A stretch of 64,000 bases of DNA from Scylla paramamosain. Taxonomy: Eukaryota > Arthropoda > Malacostraca > Decapoda > Portunidae. The notes below the pieces were generated by a model, which had not been told where the DNA came from, did not search any database, and saw only the letters and a program-made list of their open reading frames with translations. A program made the position numbers and the translations under genes. Every line of letters starts with the position of its first letter. The first letter of the stretch is position 1. The stretch lies in NCBI RefSeq assembly GCF_035594125.1, contig NC_087152.1, forward strand, positions 8,377,501-8,441,500, given 5' to 3'. Shown here piece by piece: positions 1 to 13,591 of the stretch.

Positions 1-129
1 TAATGAAGTGGCAGAATATTCACAACGCTTAATTTTCTGAACATGATCAGCTGTCAATACACCAAGCATTAAGCCCTGAATATTAAAGAATGAGGAGGAT
101 AATTGCCTTTAATTCATGTTGATTCGTTG

Positions 130-600
130 TCAGTAGATTACAATACAGTCATAACATCTTCCACAGCTTTCCTATAGGTGCAGTCTTACTCTCCTTTTAC
201 TCCTATGCCAGAAAAAAATAAAATAAACTATTGGGAGTCAACTGTTTCATTTTCCCTCCCATTTTTCATACATCGCTTCTCAAGCAAGCCCCATGATTCG
301 CTGCTGGTAAATTACATATACACTCCTATAGATGCAATTCCACTCCCGTTCACTCCTACGTCAAAATAACTATCAGGACTCAGTTGTTTCACACTCCTTC
401 TCTTCTTTTCTTTTTCACGCCGAACCACTCAAGTAAGAGCCGCATTACATACAGTTCTAACATCTTACACAGGTTTCCTATAGCTACTGTCTCACTCCGC
501 TTCATTCCTATACTAAAATAATTATCATCACTCCATTATTTTATCCTCCACGCCTTTTTTTTTTTTTTTCATTCAGCGCCTCTCAAGTACTTAAGCACGG
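130..600. repeat. 153-bp tandem repeat, about 3 diverged copies
   Basis: CCTATAG anchors recur at 171, 324 and 477, exactly 153 bp apart. Each copy also shares the preceding ACAGT-CTAACATCTT-CACAG block and the following ACTCC...TTCACTCCTA...AAAATAA, CTCAGTTGTTTCAC and CTCAAGTA blocks in the same order. The third copy ends near 597 next to a poly-T run. The copies are diverged, so the array is old. No gene is seen in 1-740. Confidence 0.85.
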
Positions 601-758
601 TGAGGGAGGAGGGCCACGGGGGCACGAGGGAAGAAGAAAAGGTGGATTGGAGTGAGCAAGTTTCGCTCCGCTGCTCACGAGGCGAAGCGGGGGCGTGCCC
701 AGGCTTTCTCCAGGATCCCATAGATGGAACTTTTCACCTGCTCTTTGTGGCGCTGACG

Positions 759-904
<146 letters not shown>

Positions 905-987
905 TTCACACTTCAATAAGCTATCAGTAACATCTCCAATCGGCAAATAATGAGTCTTGATGCACCAGACACGTAACGCCTCCTGGA

Positions 988-989
<2 letters not shown>

Positions 990-1031
<42 letters not shown>
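990..1031. repeat. (CA)n microsatellite
   Basis: Perfect CA repeat. The flank 902-989 and the AT-rich stretch 1032-1345 show nothing recognisable. Confidence 0.99.
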
Positions 1032-1033
<2 letters not shown>

Positions 1034-1345
1034 TTAACTAACATTGCACGGCCACCTGACGTGCAAATATTATCTATGAGTAACTTTTATTTTTTCTTGT
1101 ATATTGATGTGTAAAGAGAGACCGAGTACAATTATAAAATAAAATGAAATAAAAGTAAAAGTACGGTGGGGAGTGACTGATTGGCCGCTTCCTAAAAATA
1201 TGATTGTATTAAAGCTGCATGTATTTTCTTACTTTTTTTTTTTTTTTTACGTATTTCTGATGCATATTTTATTTCATTGATCTCATTTTATTTATTATTT
1301 TTGCCGTAGATCAACACACATACATGTCCACACATACACTGGTTA

Positions 1346-1347
<2 letters not shown>

Positions 1348-1423
<76 letters not shown>
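1348..1423. repeat. (CA)n microsatellite
   Basis: Perfect CA repeat followed by a C/T-rich stretch leading into a minisatellite. Confidence 0.99.
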
Positions 1424-1424
<1 letters not shown>

Positions 1425-1599
1425 GCAAGCTCACCTCACATCGTCGCTCTCCCACCTCCCTCTCCCTCCCTCCCTCCCTCCATCCCCCCTTCCCTCTCCC
1501 TTTCCCCCTCCAGCGGTGCCCACCAGTGGCCGTGACGGGGGGCAAGGACCTGAAGAACACAACAGGCGGGTCTTTACCGATTTCACAGCCTCCACTGAC

Positions 1600-1985
1600 A
1601 CGACTCCTCCACCCCAGTCACCCCCAACACGACCCCTTCACCCTGCCTTATTCCCTCCACCTCTCCTTTGCCCCTCCATCTATCCTTACCTCCAACACGA
1701 TCCCCTCCACCACTTCTCCACATCTCCTCACCTTCATTATACGGTTCCTCCACCTCCTCTTGTCCCTTCCATCTCTTCTTACCTCCAACACGACCCCTCT
1801 AGCTCTCTTAATCCCCCTCACTCTCTCCTTACCTCCAACACAAACTCTTTTCCTCCTCTTCTTATCACCTCCACCTCTCCTTACCTTCAGCCGGATCCCT
1901 CCACTTCCGCTTATCCCCTCCACCTCTCCGTACCTTCAACACGCCCCTCCACCCCCTCCACCTCTTATCCACTTCTCTACTTACT
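1600..1985. repeat. Degenerate pyrimidine-rich minisatellite
   Basis: The motif CTTACCTCCAACACGA(C/T)CCC with CTCCACCTCTCC recurs at about 1685, 1780, 1830, 1885 and 1930 with variable spacing. The overlapping Pro/Ser/Leu-rich frames on both strands are products of the repeat, not genes. Confidence 0.75.
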
Positions 1986-2050
1986 GAATATTCTCAAAAG
2001 TTTCCTTGTCTTACTTCTCGGCAAATTCTAACAGGATGTAAAGGACGATG

Positions 2051-2187
2051 TTCGGATTTTCATGAGTTTAGTGGTAGTCTGATAAGGATTCTGCATTATC
2101 AATAGGGAAAACACATACATATACGTAAACCGGGGTAATCATCTTTATGGCCTTTGGAAATAGTTCGAATGAAGGCTAAAGTGTTTA
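2051..2187 (+). mobile_element. MITE-like element, partial copy
   Basis: It carries the family core in order: GATAAGGATTCTGCATTATCAA, AACACATAC, GGGGTAATCATCTTTATGG, CCTTTGGAAATAGTTC and GCTAAAGTGTTT. The left terminal repeat is not recognisable. The match is to the better copies at 27513-27941. Confidence 0.65.
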
Positions 2188-2507
2188 ACCCTTTGACTGC
2201 CACCTGGTACACCTTTTCCCAATTACCAATCACTCTGAGACATCTTTATTTGTACTACAGCCACATCCAGTCTTTGAACCGGAAAAGAAAACTATAAAAT
2301 ATATTGTTTTTCATCGCTAACTTTCTTGTAGATGTTTATAGACTTAACGCATTGATTCTGGTGCTGTTAATTGTTTCGTGTCGCAGTGAAAGGGTTAAGA
2401 ATACAAGTCTCGATACTGTGGTAGCGCTGGGAGGCTCAGAAAATATTCCCACGTTAATTCTTTCGAGAATAATCTCGGTACGCAAGCTGTACCGTGCACA
2501 CCACACC

Positions 2508-2533
2508 GACACACACACACACACACACACACA

Positions 2534-2619
<86 letters not shown>
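2508..2619. repeat. Compound (AC)n(CT)n microsatellite
   Basis: (AC)n at 2508-2534, then (CT)n at 2536-2619. It is followed 49 bp later by a (GA)n tract of about the same length, making an inverted pair. Confidence 0.99.
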
Positions 2620-2622
<3 letters not shown>

Positions 2623-2667
2623 CTTCGCCCAACATTCCAAGGAAGGCATTGCATGGGAAGAGGTAGT

Positions 2668-2668
<1 letters not shown>

Positions 2669-2748
<80 letters not shown>
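2669..2748. repeat. (GA)n microsatellite, inverted partner of the (CT)n at 2536-2619
   Basis: Perfect GA repeat of about 80 bp. Together with the upstream (CT)n it can form a long stem with a loop of about 49 nt. Confidence 0.99.
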
Positions 2749-2749
<1 letters not shown>

Positions 2750-2752
<3 letters not shown>

Positions 2753-3630
2753 AGAAGTGGGAGCGGTTATCTTCGATCTTAAGTGGTAAGTGAAAGCTCT
2801 ATTTTATACCCAGCGGTGGACTGAGGTGTGTGGCGCATCGAGATAGCAGTGTAACGCCTTTACTCCATCATAAGACGGCGTTATGAGAGGTTACGAGAGA
2901 TGGATTCTCGCATAATGCATCGCAGGGCCCCAATTCAGGAGGGAGCAGGCAGTTTAAGGGAGTGGGCAGGGAGCTAATGAGGTGTGCCAGGAAAAGAGGT
3001 AATGAGATGCCATAGATACGAGTACACGAGGCAAGGTAAGGACTCCTGCGTCTACGTCTGCATCTGCGTCTGCGTGGGGATATCGAAGAGAGAAGGAAAG
3101 GTACTAATACGAAAAGGATTGAAAAATGGATGAAAGCTAGGAGTGAGAGGAAAGGGAAGGATGGAAAAAAAAAGTAAAAATGAGTAAAGAAAAGGTGAAT
3201 AAAGAAGCAAGGTAACAGAAAAAAGAAGAGGTTATAATATGGAAAAATCCACAAGTACGAGTACAAGGTAATCGATTAAAGGATAACAAAGAAGAAACGC
3301 GATAGAAAAAAAAATAAGTATACGAGGTAAAAATCACAAAAAAATAATATAATGTACCAAAGATTAATTAAGAAAAAAGCTAATACAAAAAATAACTGAC
3401 AGATTACAAGAACATGACAACAGAACAAAAAAATGAATGAAGACAAAAAGAAAAAGAAACCATTAAAGAGTATAAAAAGAAGGAAGACCCATCACAAAAA
3501 AAAAAAAAAAGCAATATAGTAAGAGCGAATAAGTGATTTCAATACATCAGATAGTGAGTAACGTGATAATCAGGTGAATATTGGAAGCACAAATTGAGTG
3601 GGAGACTAAACGGTGGGTGAGAAGAAAAAG
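2750..3630. other. Gene-free purine-rich stretch
   Basis: From about 3060 the plus strand is mostly A and G with short T runs. The minus-strand frames here are Phe/Leu/Ser-rich low-complexity translations. No gene or motif recognised. Confidence 0.6.
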
Positions 3631-3636
3631 GTGAGG

Positions 3637-3745
3637 TGAGGAGGAGGAGGAGGAGGAGGAGGAGGAGGAGGAGGAGAAGGAGAAGGAGAGGAGGAGGAGG
3701 AGGAGGAGGAGGAGAAGGAGGAGGAGGAGGAGGGGGAGGGGGAGG
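3637..3745. repeat. Imperfect (GGA)n tract
   Basis: GAG/GGA triplets with AAG and GGGGGA interruptions over about 110 bp. Confidence 0.95.
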
Positions 3746-3842
3746 AAAAGGAGGGAAGGCAAGGTAAGGTATTTAAAGTTATTGTAAGTCCATTAAAGGC
3801 AACGTAAGGTGAGACAGACTCTAATTAACTCCAGGAAAGGAG

Positions 3843-3843
<1 letters not shown>

Positions 3844-3907
<64 letters not shown>
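3844..3907. repeat. (CT)n microsatellite
   Basis: Perfect CT repeat. Confidence 0.99.
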
Positions 3908-3911
<4 letters not shown>

Positions 3912-3987
3912 ATACCTTCCACCTTATTTTCTTTTTTCATAATATCATCACCATTTTTTTCCAATTTTTCCTCCTCCAGGTTACTTA

Positions 3988-4048
<61 letters not shown>

Positions 4049-4230
4049 TTCATTATAGTAGTAGCACTAGTAGTAGTAGTAATAGTAGTAGTAATAATAG
4101 TAGTAGCAGTAGTATTCTTATTTTGCTGCCTTCCTCCTCCTCCTCCTCCTCCTCCTCCTCTTCCTTTTCCTCTTCCTCCTCCTCCTCCTACTACTCCTCC
4201 TTCTCTTCCTCCTCCGCCTCCTTCTCGTCC
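3988..4230. repeat. Trinucleotide cluster (ATT)n, (TAG)n-like, (TCC)n
   Basis: (ATT)n at 3988-4047 gives way to imperfect TAG/TAA triplets (4060-4110) and then imperfect (TCC)n (4131-4230). Confidence 0.95.
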
Positions 4231-4398
4231 TTCTTATATATTCAGCACACCGGAAAACCTTTATATACACATGTCCAGGCGCATTTCTCTACCACCACCA
4301 GACTGCCGGCTTGTTAAATTGCTCAATTAATCCAATTTACATATTAAGTGTAACTTCTTGTTATGCAAAGCGATTTTTACACGTGTTCTCCTTACCTA

Positions 4399-4401
<3 letters not shown>

Positions 4402-4494
<93 letters not shown>

Positions 4495-4950
4495 TTGTCG
4501 TTCTTCCTGTTTTCTTGTTCTTCCTGTTTTCTTGTTCTTCCATCTGTTCTTCTCCTCCTCCTCCTCCTCCTCCTCCTCCTCTTCTTCCGCCTCTTGTTTC
4601 TCCACCTTTTGCCCTTGTTGTTGTTGTTGTTGCTATTATTATTATTGTTGCTGTTGATCTTCTTTTTCTTCTTCTTCTTCTTCTTGCTCTTCTTCTTCTT
4701 CTTCTTCTTCTTCTTCTTCTTCTTTCTTCTCATCCTCCTACTCTTCTGCTCCTCTTGCTTTATCATAAATACACTTCCTCGTATGTTCCTCCTCATGTTA
4801 AGCTTTCTAGTTATCATCCCACCTCTTCCTCCTCCTCCTCCTCCTCCTCCTCCTCCTCCTCTTCTTGTCTCTTCTTCTCCTCCTCTTCCTCCTTTTCTTC
4901 TTCGACGTCTTCCTTCTCCTTCTCCTCCTCTTACTCATTTCCCAACCTAA

Positions 4951-5048
<98 letters not shown>

Positions 5049-5132
5049 CTCTCCCAGCTCCTCCCAGCTCCTCCCTCTCCTCCTTCTCCTCTTCCTTCTC
5101 CTCCTCCTCCTCCTCCTCCTCCTCCTCCTCCC
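4402..5132. repeat. Long polypyrimidine SSR cluster
   Basis: (CT)n 4402-4489; TTCTTCC-type repeats 4497-4550; (TCC)n about 4552-4580; (TTG)n about 4616-4630; (TTC)n about 4662-4730; (TCC)n about 4826-4862; (CA)n 4953-5045; (CTC)n about 5095-5132. Apart from the CA block almost every base on the plus strand is a pyrimidine. Frames of up to about 280 codons here are artefacts. Confidence 0.97.
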
Positions 5133-5760
5133 TTGAGTGGTGGTACGGTTGAGTAATTGGAAGATGCTCTAAGTCTCGCCCCTGTAATTATCTTTCCTGA
5201 TTAAAGATACTCCGGCAGCCTCCTTCCCTCGCCCCAGCCTGATGGCTTAGGGAGGCTGGGTAATGAGGCTCACGTCTGTCTGTGCGTCTCCCTCCCTCCC
5301 TCTTGCTGGTGATGATGGTGGTGGTGGTGGTGGTGGCGCTTGATGTCTGCTGCTCCTCTTCTCGTTTTCTTTTTCTTCGTTTTCTTCATTTTAAAGTATT
5401 TCCCTCTCTTTTCTTGTCTTTTCCATTGTTTTTGTTTTTCCTTTTTTGTTTTCTGCTTCTACATTTGAGCTCCTTTTTCGTTTTCTCTTCTCTTTTGTTT
5501 GCTGGTATTGTTTCTCTTTTTTCTTATTGGTTTCTTGTTCTTGTTTTTGTTCATTTCTTCTTGATTTCTCTTTTGTTTTATTTCTTCCATATTCTAATCT
5601 TTTCTTCTTATTGTTTCTTGTTCTTCCTCTTCTTCCTCTTCTTCTGCTTCTCCTTCTCCTGTTTTTTACTCCTTTCCTCCTCCTCCTTTTCTTACTCCTC
5701 CTTCTCCGGCTCTACTTATACACGGTAATGTGTTTGATATGGCTACCTGGGTTATTAAGT
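5133..5760. other. Gene-free T/C-rich stretch
   Basis: A short unique segment (5140-5290) with a (GGT)n run near 5312, then T-rich TTCTTGTTTTC-type low complexity to 5700. No gene seen. Confidence 0.6.

Positions 5761-5763
<3 letters not shown>

Positions 5764-5853
<90 letters not shown>
5764..5853. repeat. (CT)n microsatellite
   Basis: Perfect CT repeat of about 90 bp. Confidence 0.99.
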
Positions 5854-5858
<5 letters not shown>

Positions 5859-6294
5859 TGGCCGGTGCTCAATCTGGTTAGCTATCATATATTTTTTTTC
5901 TCTAAATCATATACCTTCTAGGTCGGCTAAGTTCAAGAAACCATAATTAGAGACAACATAGTTTACCACCTACAAGACCAGTCTCTAATAAGCTGCTCGC
6001 TGCGTGGATTCGAACCCAGGAATCTTGCCTATCAAATTTGTTAATATTCTGCAGCAGCGGCGGCGTCTTTTTCTCTTCTCCTCCTCCTCCTCCTGCTCCT
6101 CCTGGTTCTCCTCCTCAACATGACGTAAGTAAATCTCTATACGAAGTTTGTTTTTGAAATCCGAAGAACACACGTATTATGAAGAGTTATCCACATCTGA
6201 TCAATAGGCAAAGGAAGGGAACCGGGTATTACCTCATATACCTTGCATAAATTGTTTCGTAACACGAGAAGTAATAGGAAAAAAACGCGGGGAA

Positions 6295-6296
<2 letters not shown>

Positions 6297-6386
<90 letters not shown>
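6297..6386. repeat. (CT)n microsatellite
   Basis: Perfect CT repeat of about 90 bp. The interval 5854-6296 holds short CTC triplets (6075-6118) and a tRNA B-box-like word on the minus strand near 6010, with no gene. Confidence 0.99.
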
Positions 6387-6387
<1 letters not shown>

Positions 6388-6699
6388 ACAAACGCTAATA
6401 GCAAGTCGGAAAAATGCTTTCTCAGAACGGATTTGTTTGCAATGTTCACCAGCGATATAAACGTTGCGCTGAATGACTCTATCGCTAAATTTGTACCGGA
6501 TTCAAGCGGTGGAGGTTTAGCCAGCTCCCACTGCTCCTTGAACCTGAAACCGAGTGCTCAGTAAAATGGGAAGTGTCATTCAACGTCAACTTGCTTAATT
6601 CTTCAGGTGAGTGTAAAAATAAAATGATCATTAACAAATTTGAGGAGTACGAGGAAAGTGGTACGTGGAATCTTTCTTAGATGCTGGGCTTGCGTTTAG

Positions 6700-6860
6700 T
6701 GCAGGTGGGTTTTGGGAGAGGGGTTGGTTTCTGCAAGGGTGGCGGGTGTGGTGTGGTGGTATTGGGTGATGGAGGCTTTTGCTGGAAGGGTGGGTGTGGT
6801 GTTTTGTAGTACAAGAGAAGCCTTTTGCTGGAAGGGATAGTGATGTAGGAGGTGGTGTGT
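6700..6860. repeat. Short G/T-rich tandem duplication
   Basis: TTTTGCTGGAAGGG followed by GT-rich sequence occurs twice, near 6777 and 6826, with related GTGGTGT words around it. Confidence 0.55.
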
Positions 6861-6892
6861 TTTGTGTCACAACCTCTACTATACAACAGCAA

Positions 6893-6928
6893 CAATAATA
6901 ACAACAGAAGCAACAACAGAAACAGCAG

Positions 6929-6964
<36 letters not shown>

Positions 6965-7215
6965 ATACAACAAAAACAATAACCCTACTACCGGTATGTT
7001 ACTACTACTACTACTACTACTAATACTAATACCACTACCCCCACCACAATTGCTAACATACTTCTACCATTACCATCACCAATCCTCTCACTACTACTAC
7101 TGCGACTACTACCATTACTATCACCACCACGGCTACAGCTGCAACATCACTCCTGGAAACGTACCAAGCATCATGAAGTTAAAGTATTAAACAACAACAA
7201 TAACAACAAAAATTA
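6893..7215. repeat. (CAA)n, (CTA)n and related triplet tracts
   Basis: Imperfect CAA repeats (6893-6980), ACT/CTA repeats (7000-7030) and ACC/ACT triplets to about 7135. The Asn-rich frame here is a repeat artefact. Confidence 0.9.
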
Positions 7216-7378
7216 AGCTACCACATCAAAAAGAAATACCAAGAGGTGAATGCAATCAAGGAAAAATGCACAAAAAAACGTTCCTCGTTCATAAGTAACT
7301 CAACTATCGGAAGGTTAAAACTAGCCACACTAACTTCTAAAACTTGAGACCAGATAATCATTAAAAAGAAAAAAAAAA

Positions 7379-8875
<1,497 letters not shown>

Positions 8876-8876
8876 G

Positions 8877-8879
<3 letters not shown>

Positions 8880-8959
<80 letters not shown>
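8880..8959. repeat. (GA)n microsatellite
   Basis: Perfect GA repeat, followed by a GC-rich island (8980-9110). Confidence 0.99.
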
Positions 8960-8962
<3 letters not shown>

Positions 8963-9221
8963 TGGATAAAGGAGTAGCAGAGGCAGGTTGGGGGGAGGCC
9001 ATGGGCGGGAGGGGGCGCGGGTACGTAACGCGGGTGCGGCTGTGGGGTGCCGCGGGCGTGGTTGATGTGCTCGAGAATTAACATGCGCCCGCGGCTCATC
9101 TCCGGCTCGGCTACAATTAAGATGTGGCAAGCGATTATTTTCACATGATTCTGCTTGGTTTCGCTCAATATCACTTCGTTGCGGTTCATAATAGCGAGGC
9201 ATTTTCCTTCCTTTTTTTCTC

Positions 9222-9323
<102 letters not shown>

Positions 9324-9731
9324 CAGAACTACAAGACCAGTTTGCCATTTGCACTACGCACGCAGCTAAATAGTACAGGTTATGCTTCCTACTGCTGTAA
9401 AATGTGATCATTAATGCGGTTTTCCCTTATTAACTATTTTTTTTTTTTAGAATCTTTTGTTATATAAACTTGTATGTACACGTGGTGGGTATGTATACGT
9501 ACGTATGGATGGCTGGGTATGTAAATTTTGAATATTTTATTTATTATTAAGGCTGCGTTTTCTTTACAGTTTTATTCTTCTTCCACTTTTCTTCTTCTTC
9601 TTATTATTATTATTATTATTCGTCTTTGATATCGTCGTCTTCTTCGTTTTCTTCTTTTTCTTTTCTTCCTCCTCCCTTTTCTTCTTCTTTTTCTTCTACT
9701 TGTTTTTCATCAACATTATCACCTTCATCAT

Positions 9732-9734
<3 letters not shown>

Positions 9735-9794
<60 letters not shown>

Positions 9795-9890
9795 GCCCTC
9801 TAGTACGTACAGTAGGTAATCGAGACTGCAAGTAATTTATCTGAAGTGCTTTTCCCTCGCAGTAATATACCAGCCTTATTTACCTGGCAG
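9735..9890. repeat. (GA)n-headed dispersed repeat, copy 1
   Basis: (GA)n at 9735-9793 is followed by ACGCCCTCTA, a TAGGTAA word and AATATACCAGCCTTATTTACCTGGCA. The last block is given here in parts: ATACCAGCC, TTATTTACC, TGGCA. The same order occurs at 12700-12826. Confidence 0.7.
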
Positions 9891-10299
9891 GACTCGTCCC
9901 ACACCTCGTTTTCTTTGAGGAGGAGCGTCTTTTTCATGATAGAGCGGCATTTTTCCCTCTTTTTTTTTTTTTTTTTTGTCGTCTTCTTCAACCCTCTTCT
10001 ACTAAACGGCGTCGGGACATGAAGGGATCATAAATTATCACCTTTTTTTGGGGGGCTTCGTAGAGTTACAGCATGGAGTTTAATTATCTTCAAGCAATGC
10101 CTATAAAGACACTCGTATAAGATAACGTGCCATTAGTAATAAAAGGATCACACTCTCTGTTCTGCTAAGAGTTTACGAATTGCCAGGTTTGGTAAGGAGA
10201 CACTCTCGGCAGATCAGGTAGTGAGAAAACACAAAGCGCACAGGAAGGGAGTGTGGAAGTTTATGTACTTGATTCTGACCGCGACTGTACGCTTCATTG

Positions 10300-10301
<2 letters not shown>

Positions 10302-10386
<85 letters not shown>
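10302..10386. repeat. (CT)n microsatellite
   Basis: Perfect CT repeat. The stretch 9891-10300 is unique with no gene seen; 10387-10790 is unique with a few short frames and no domain. Confidence 0.99.
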
Positions 10387-10387
<1 letters not shown>

Positions 10388-10799
10388 ACTATAAAGATGC
10401 CTTCTCCTTTACTATCCTACATTCCTACACTACTTGTTCTCAATTTCTTTCCTTATTTGTTAATTCATTTTTTTATTCCTACACTGAATTGTTTCGCGAC
10501 GAATACCAAGTCACCTACAAACAAACAAACTCCTAGATTTGGTACTTTTCATTTTAGTATCTGTACCGTTCACCAATCTACTTCACTTGTAAATCAGAAA
10601 ATAAAGAGTAAATATTTCGCAAGCTGCCTCGTAAGGGCCAAAAGGTCTGCTGCTATTCGTTCTTTCTCTGTGTTTATCTCTGACTCTCCTGCGCAGACTA
10701 GCAATCCGTTTTCTGTTGACTTGGTGCATCATCTGGTGGCTTGATGATGTGAACAGTGTATAATTATGCAAGAATAGCGCCCGGTATCTTGTTTTTTCT

Positions 10800-11290
10800 C
10801 TGTTTTCGTCTCATTTTAAGCCATTTCCTCTTCCTCCTCTCCTCCTCCTTTTGCTCTCACCTCTCTTCTTTAATTATGCCTCAACTCTCCAGTCTAATTT
10901 TCAGCTTAATTTCAATTTTTCCTCCATCTTCATTTCCTTTTGTCTCTCCACCTTTCCATCATCGTCATTGTCACATCCTCTTCTCCTGCTTTTGCCTTCT
11001 TCTTTTTGTCCACATCGTAGTTATTTTAGTCGTCGTCGTCATTTTCCTCCTCATCCCTCTCCATCTTCTGTTCCTCCTTCCCTTCCACCTTCATATTTTA
11101 CAATTAACCTACTTTTATTCTCTTTAACTTATACATTTTTTTTCTTCTATTTCTACCACAATCGTTTTCCCTTCTTCCTCCTCCGTCTCCGTCTCCTCCT
11201 CCTCCTCCTCCTCCTCCTTTTCTTTTTTTTATTTGTTTCTTCTTCCTTCTTCTTTTCTTTTCTTCTTTCTCCTCCTCTTCTTCCTTTTAT
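10800..11290. repeat. Imperfect polypyrimidine tract
   Basis: TCC/TTC-rich low complexity, with a clear (CTC)n run near 11190-11217. The Ser/Phe/Leu-rich frames are artefacts. Confidence 0.8.
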
Positions 11291-11490
11291 ACAATCACAG
11301 AACTCAGACGATTTTCAACAAGTTGGTGACAAGTTGCTTGGAGTGATTGTTGGTATCGAATGAGGAAGAGACTGAAGTTCAAGGTAATATATCAAGGATG
11401 TAACGTAAAAAAAAATGGAAAGAAATAAACCAGGATGAAAAAATAAAACTAGGAAGAATATAATTAGTGTCTATCAGTCTTGAAGGTAAA

Positions 11491-11493
11491 GCG

Positions 11494-11539
<46 letters not shown>

Positions 11540-11557
11540 AAGTAGTAGTAGTAGTGG
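11491..11557. repeat. (TAG)n trinucleotide tract
   Basis: TAG repeats with AAG and TGG interruptions. Confidence 0.95.
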
Positions 11558-11689
11558 TGAAGTAGCAGTAATTCCTGGTGTTTTTTTACTCTTAATGTAT
11601 TTTTGTATATCTACTGTATTGTATTTCTACTGATATTGTTAGTGTAGCTACTAATGCACAATTACATACAGCGCACAATTCATGCCACA

Positions 11690-11945
11690 AGAACAACAAC
11701 AACAACAACAGTATATCACCACCACCACCACCACTACGACCAGCATCACCACCACACTCAACAACAACAACAACAACAACACAACAACAACGCAACAACA
11801 ACAACAACAACAGCAAAAACAATATATTACCAACACCAACACCAGCATTACCAGTACAATCCCAACAGCAGCAACAACAACAACAACAACGTAACCAACA
11901 ATATATCACCACTACCACTATCACCACCACCAAAGACACCAACCA
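11690..11945. repeat. (CAA)n/(CAC)n triplet tracts
   Basis: AAC, CAC and CAG triplets in blocks. The Thr/Asn/Gln-rich frames are artefacts. Confidence 0.9.
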
Positions 11946-11985
11946 CACTACGTCCTCATCAACACGTCCGCCACCCCCTCCTCCT

Positions 11986-11996
<11 letters not shown>

Positions 11997-12042
<46 letters not shown>
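11997..12042. repeat. (CT)n microsatellite
   Basis: Perfect CT repeat ending CTGCCAG. The following 12043-12690 is GC-rich, then A-rich (12245-12300), with GGT triplets near 12490. No gene supported. Confidence 0.99.
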
Positions 12043-12045
<3 letters not shown>

Positions 12046-12696
12046 AGGCTAAATAATGGACTGAAACTATTACACGCGCAACACATCACGCCACCGACGC
12101 CTTCCCTCACCCCCTTCACCTGCTTCACCCCACGACCAGGCCGGCACGACCCCTATCCGCCCACCCACCACCTCCCCTCGGGCACCACGGCAGAGGACAG
12201 ATCTGTACAGCACCTCCATGAAGGATCACACGGACGACTGAGACAAAAAGAAGGGGGAAAAAAAGGTAAAAAAAAAAAAAAGATAAAAAAAAAAAAAGAA
12301 TGATCCCCCTCTCTCCTCCTGCCATTCTCGGGTGTCTCCTCGGGCTGCGGGCGCCCAAGGAGGAGAGGGTAATGTCTATAATTCTGCGACATGGGAGGGA
12401 GGGAGAGAGGAAGAGGGAGGGAGGCAGGACACGTAAAACTGGTAGGAGAAGAAGGAGGCGGTGGACGGGGAAGAGGAAAACGATGGTAGTGCTGGTGGTG
12501 GTGGTAAGAGTAATCGAAAATATAAAAGTTAAGGTGGTGGAGAAACCTAGGAAATAGTAATAATGAAGAGGAAAAAGAGGAAGCAACAGTAATGGGATGC
12601 AGGCAAGAAAGAGCAGAGCAGAACAGAACAGCAGCAGCCGGCAAATGTAAGTAAGTTAAGTAAGAATCACGTACTGTTCTCACCAAGGGTTACTAC

Positions 12697-12699
<3 letters not shown>

Positions 12700-12742
<43 letters not shown>

Positions 12743-12826
12743 GCCCTCTACATAGGTAACATACTCCAGTAACATACTGATTTTTTTTTTCTTCAATTAA
12801 AATACCAACCTTATTTACTTGGCATG
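12700..12826. repeat. (GA)n-headed dispersed repeat, copy 2
   Basis: (GA)n 12700-12741, then ACGCCCTCTA, ATAGGTAAC, and AATACCAACC/TTATTTACTTGGCA at the end. Homologous to 9735-9890. Confidence 0.7.
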
Positions 12827-12974
12827 AAAACAACGGAGAAAGAGAGAGGAGAGAAAAAAAAAGTGAAAGAGAAACAGGAAGAATTTAAGATACAAAAGAA
12901 TAAAGGTGAAAATTAACTAGCATGGAAAAAAAAAAGAGGAGAGGAATGCACAAGAAAAAAGAAGAGAGGAAAAT

Positions 12975-12976
<2 letters not shown>

Positions 12977-13054
<78 letters not shown>
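12977..13054. repeat. (GA)n microsatellite
   Basis: Perfect GA repeat within purine-rich flanks (12835-12976). Confidence 0.99.
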
Positions 13055-13056
<2 letters not shown>

Positions 13057-13588
13057 AACAAGGAACACTCTACTGCCCTACATGTTTGAATGACACGACC
13101 AACAAGGTGTAAGGGATATCATAGGACACCTGCTGCAACACCTCATCAACTGTCTTATCAGGTATGAAGTGTGGGTCTGTACATCGCAAACATCGCTCCA
13201 TCCAAGCAAAACATATCTTTCACCACGCGATTCTGTTGCTTTTTTCCTGCTTGTTTTTTTTTTTTGTTTTTTTTCGTCTGGAAAGTGTCGCTGTATGCAT
13301 GAATTATTCAACGCATTTACCCGATTGTCAAGTAAAGGAAAGAGGAAGAGGAAGAATACAAAAGAATACAAATGAAGACCAAACAGCAACAGACTTTGAT
13401 GTCCTTTCAAGGCTGATGAGTAACTATTCTACACTCATTATATAATTATTAGTGAAAGAGACAGGATAGTAAAGGAAGTTCCTCCCCACTCGCGCGGAGT
13501 AGAGGAGAACGAGAACAATGACAAAGACGAAAAGAAACAGGAGAAGGAAGAAGAATAGAATAAAAAATAGAAAGATGCCAGTTAGAAT

Positions 13589-13591
<3 letters not shown>

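Noticed and set aside
1648..2031. Overlapping Pro/Ser/Thr-rich frames of up to 235 codons
   Set aside because: They coincide with a pyrimidine minisatellite and are open on both strands; no domain.
4311..5156. A 281-codon plus-strand frame
   Set aside because: It consists entirely of translated (CT)n, (TCC)n, (TTC)n and (CA)n.
5990..6030. tRNA or SINE: minus-strand CCTGGGTTCGAATCC
   Set aside because: It is a good B-box word, but there is no A box, acceptor stem or cloverleaf around it, and no second copy seen.
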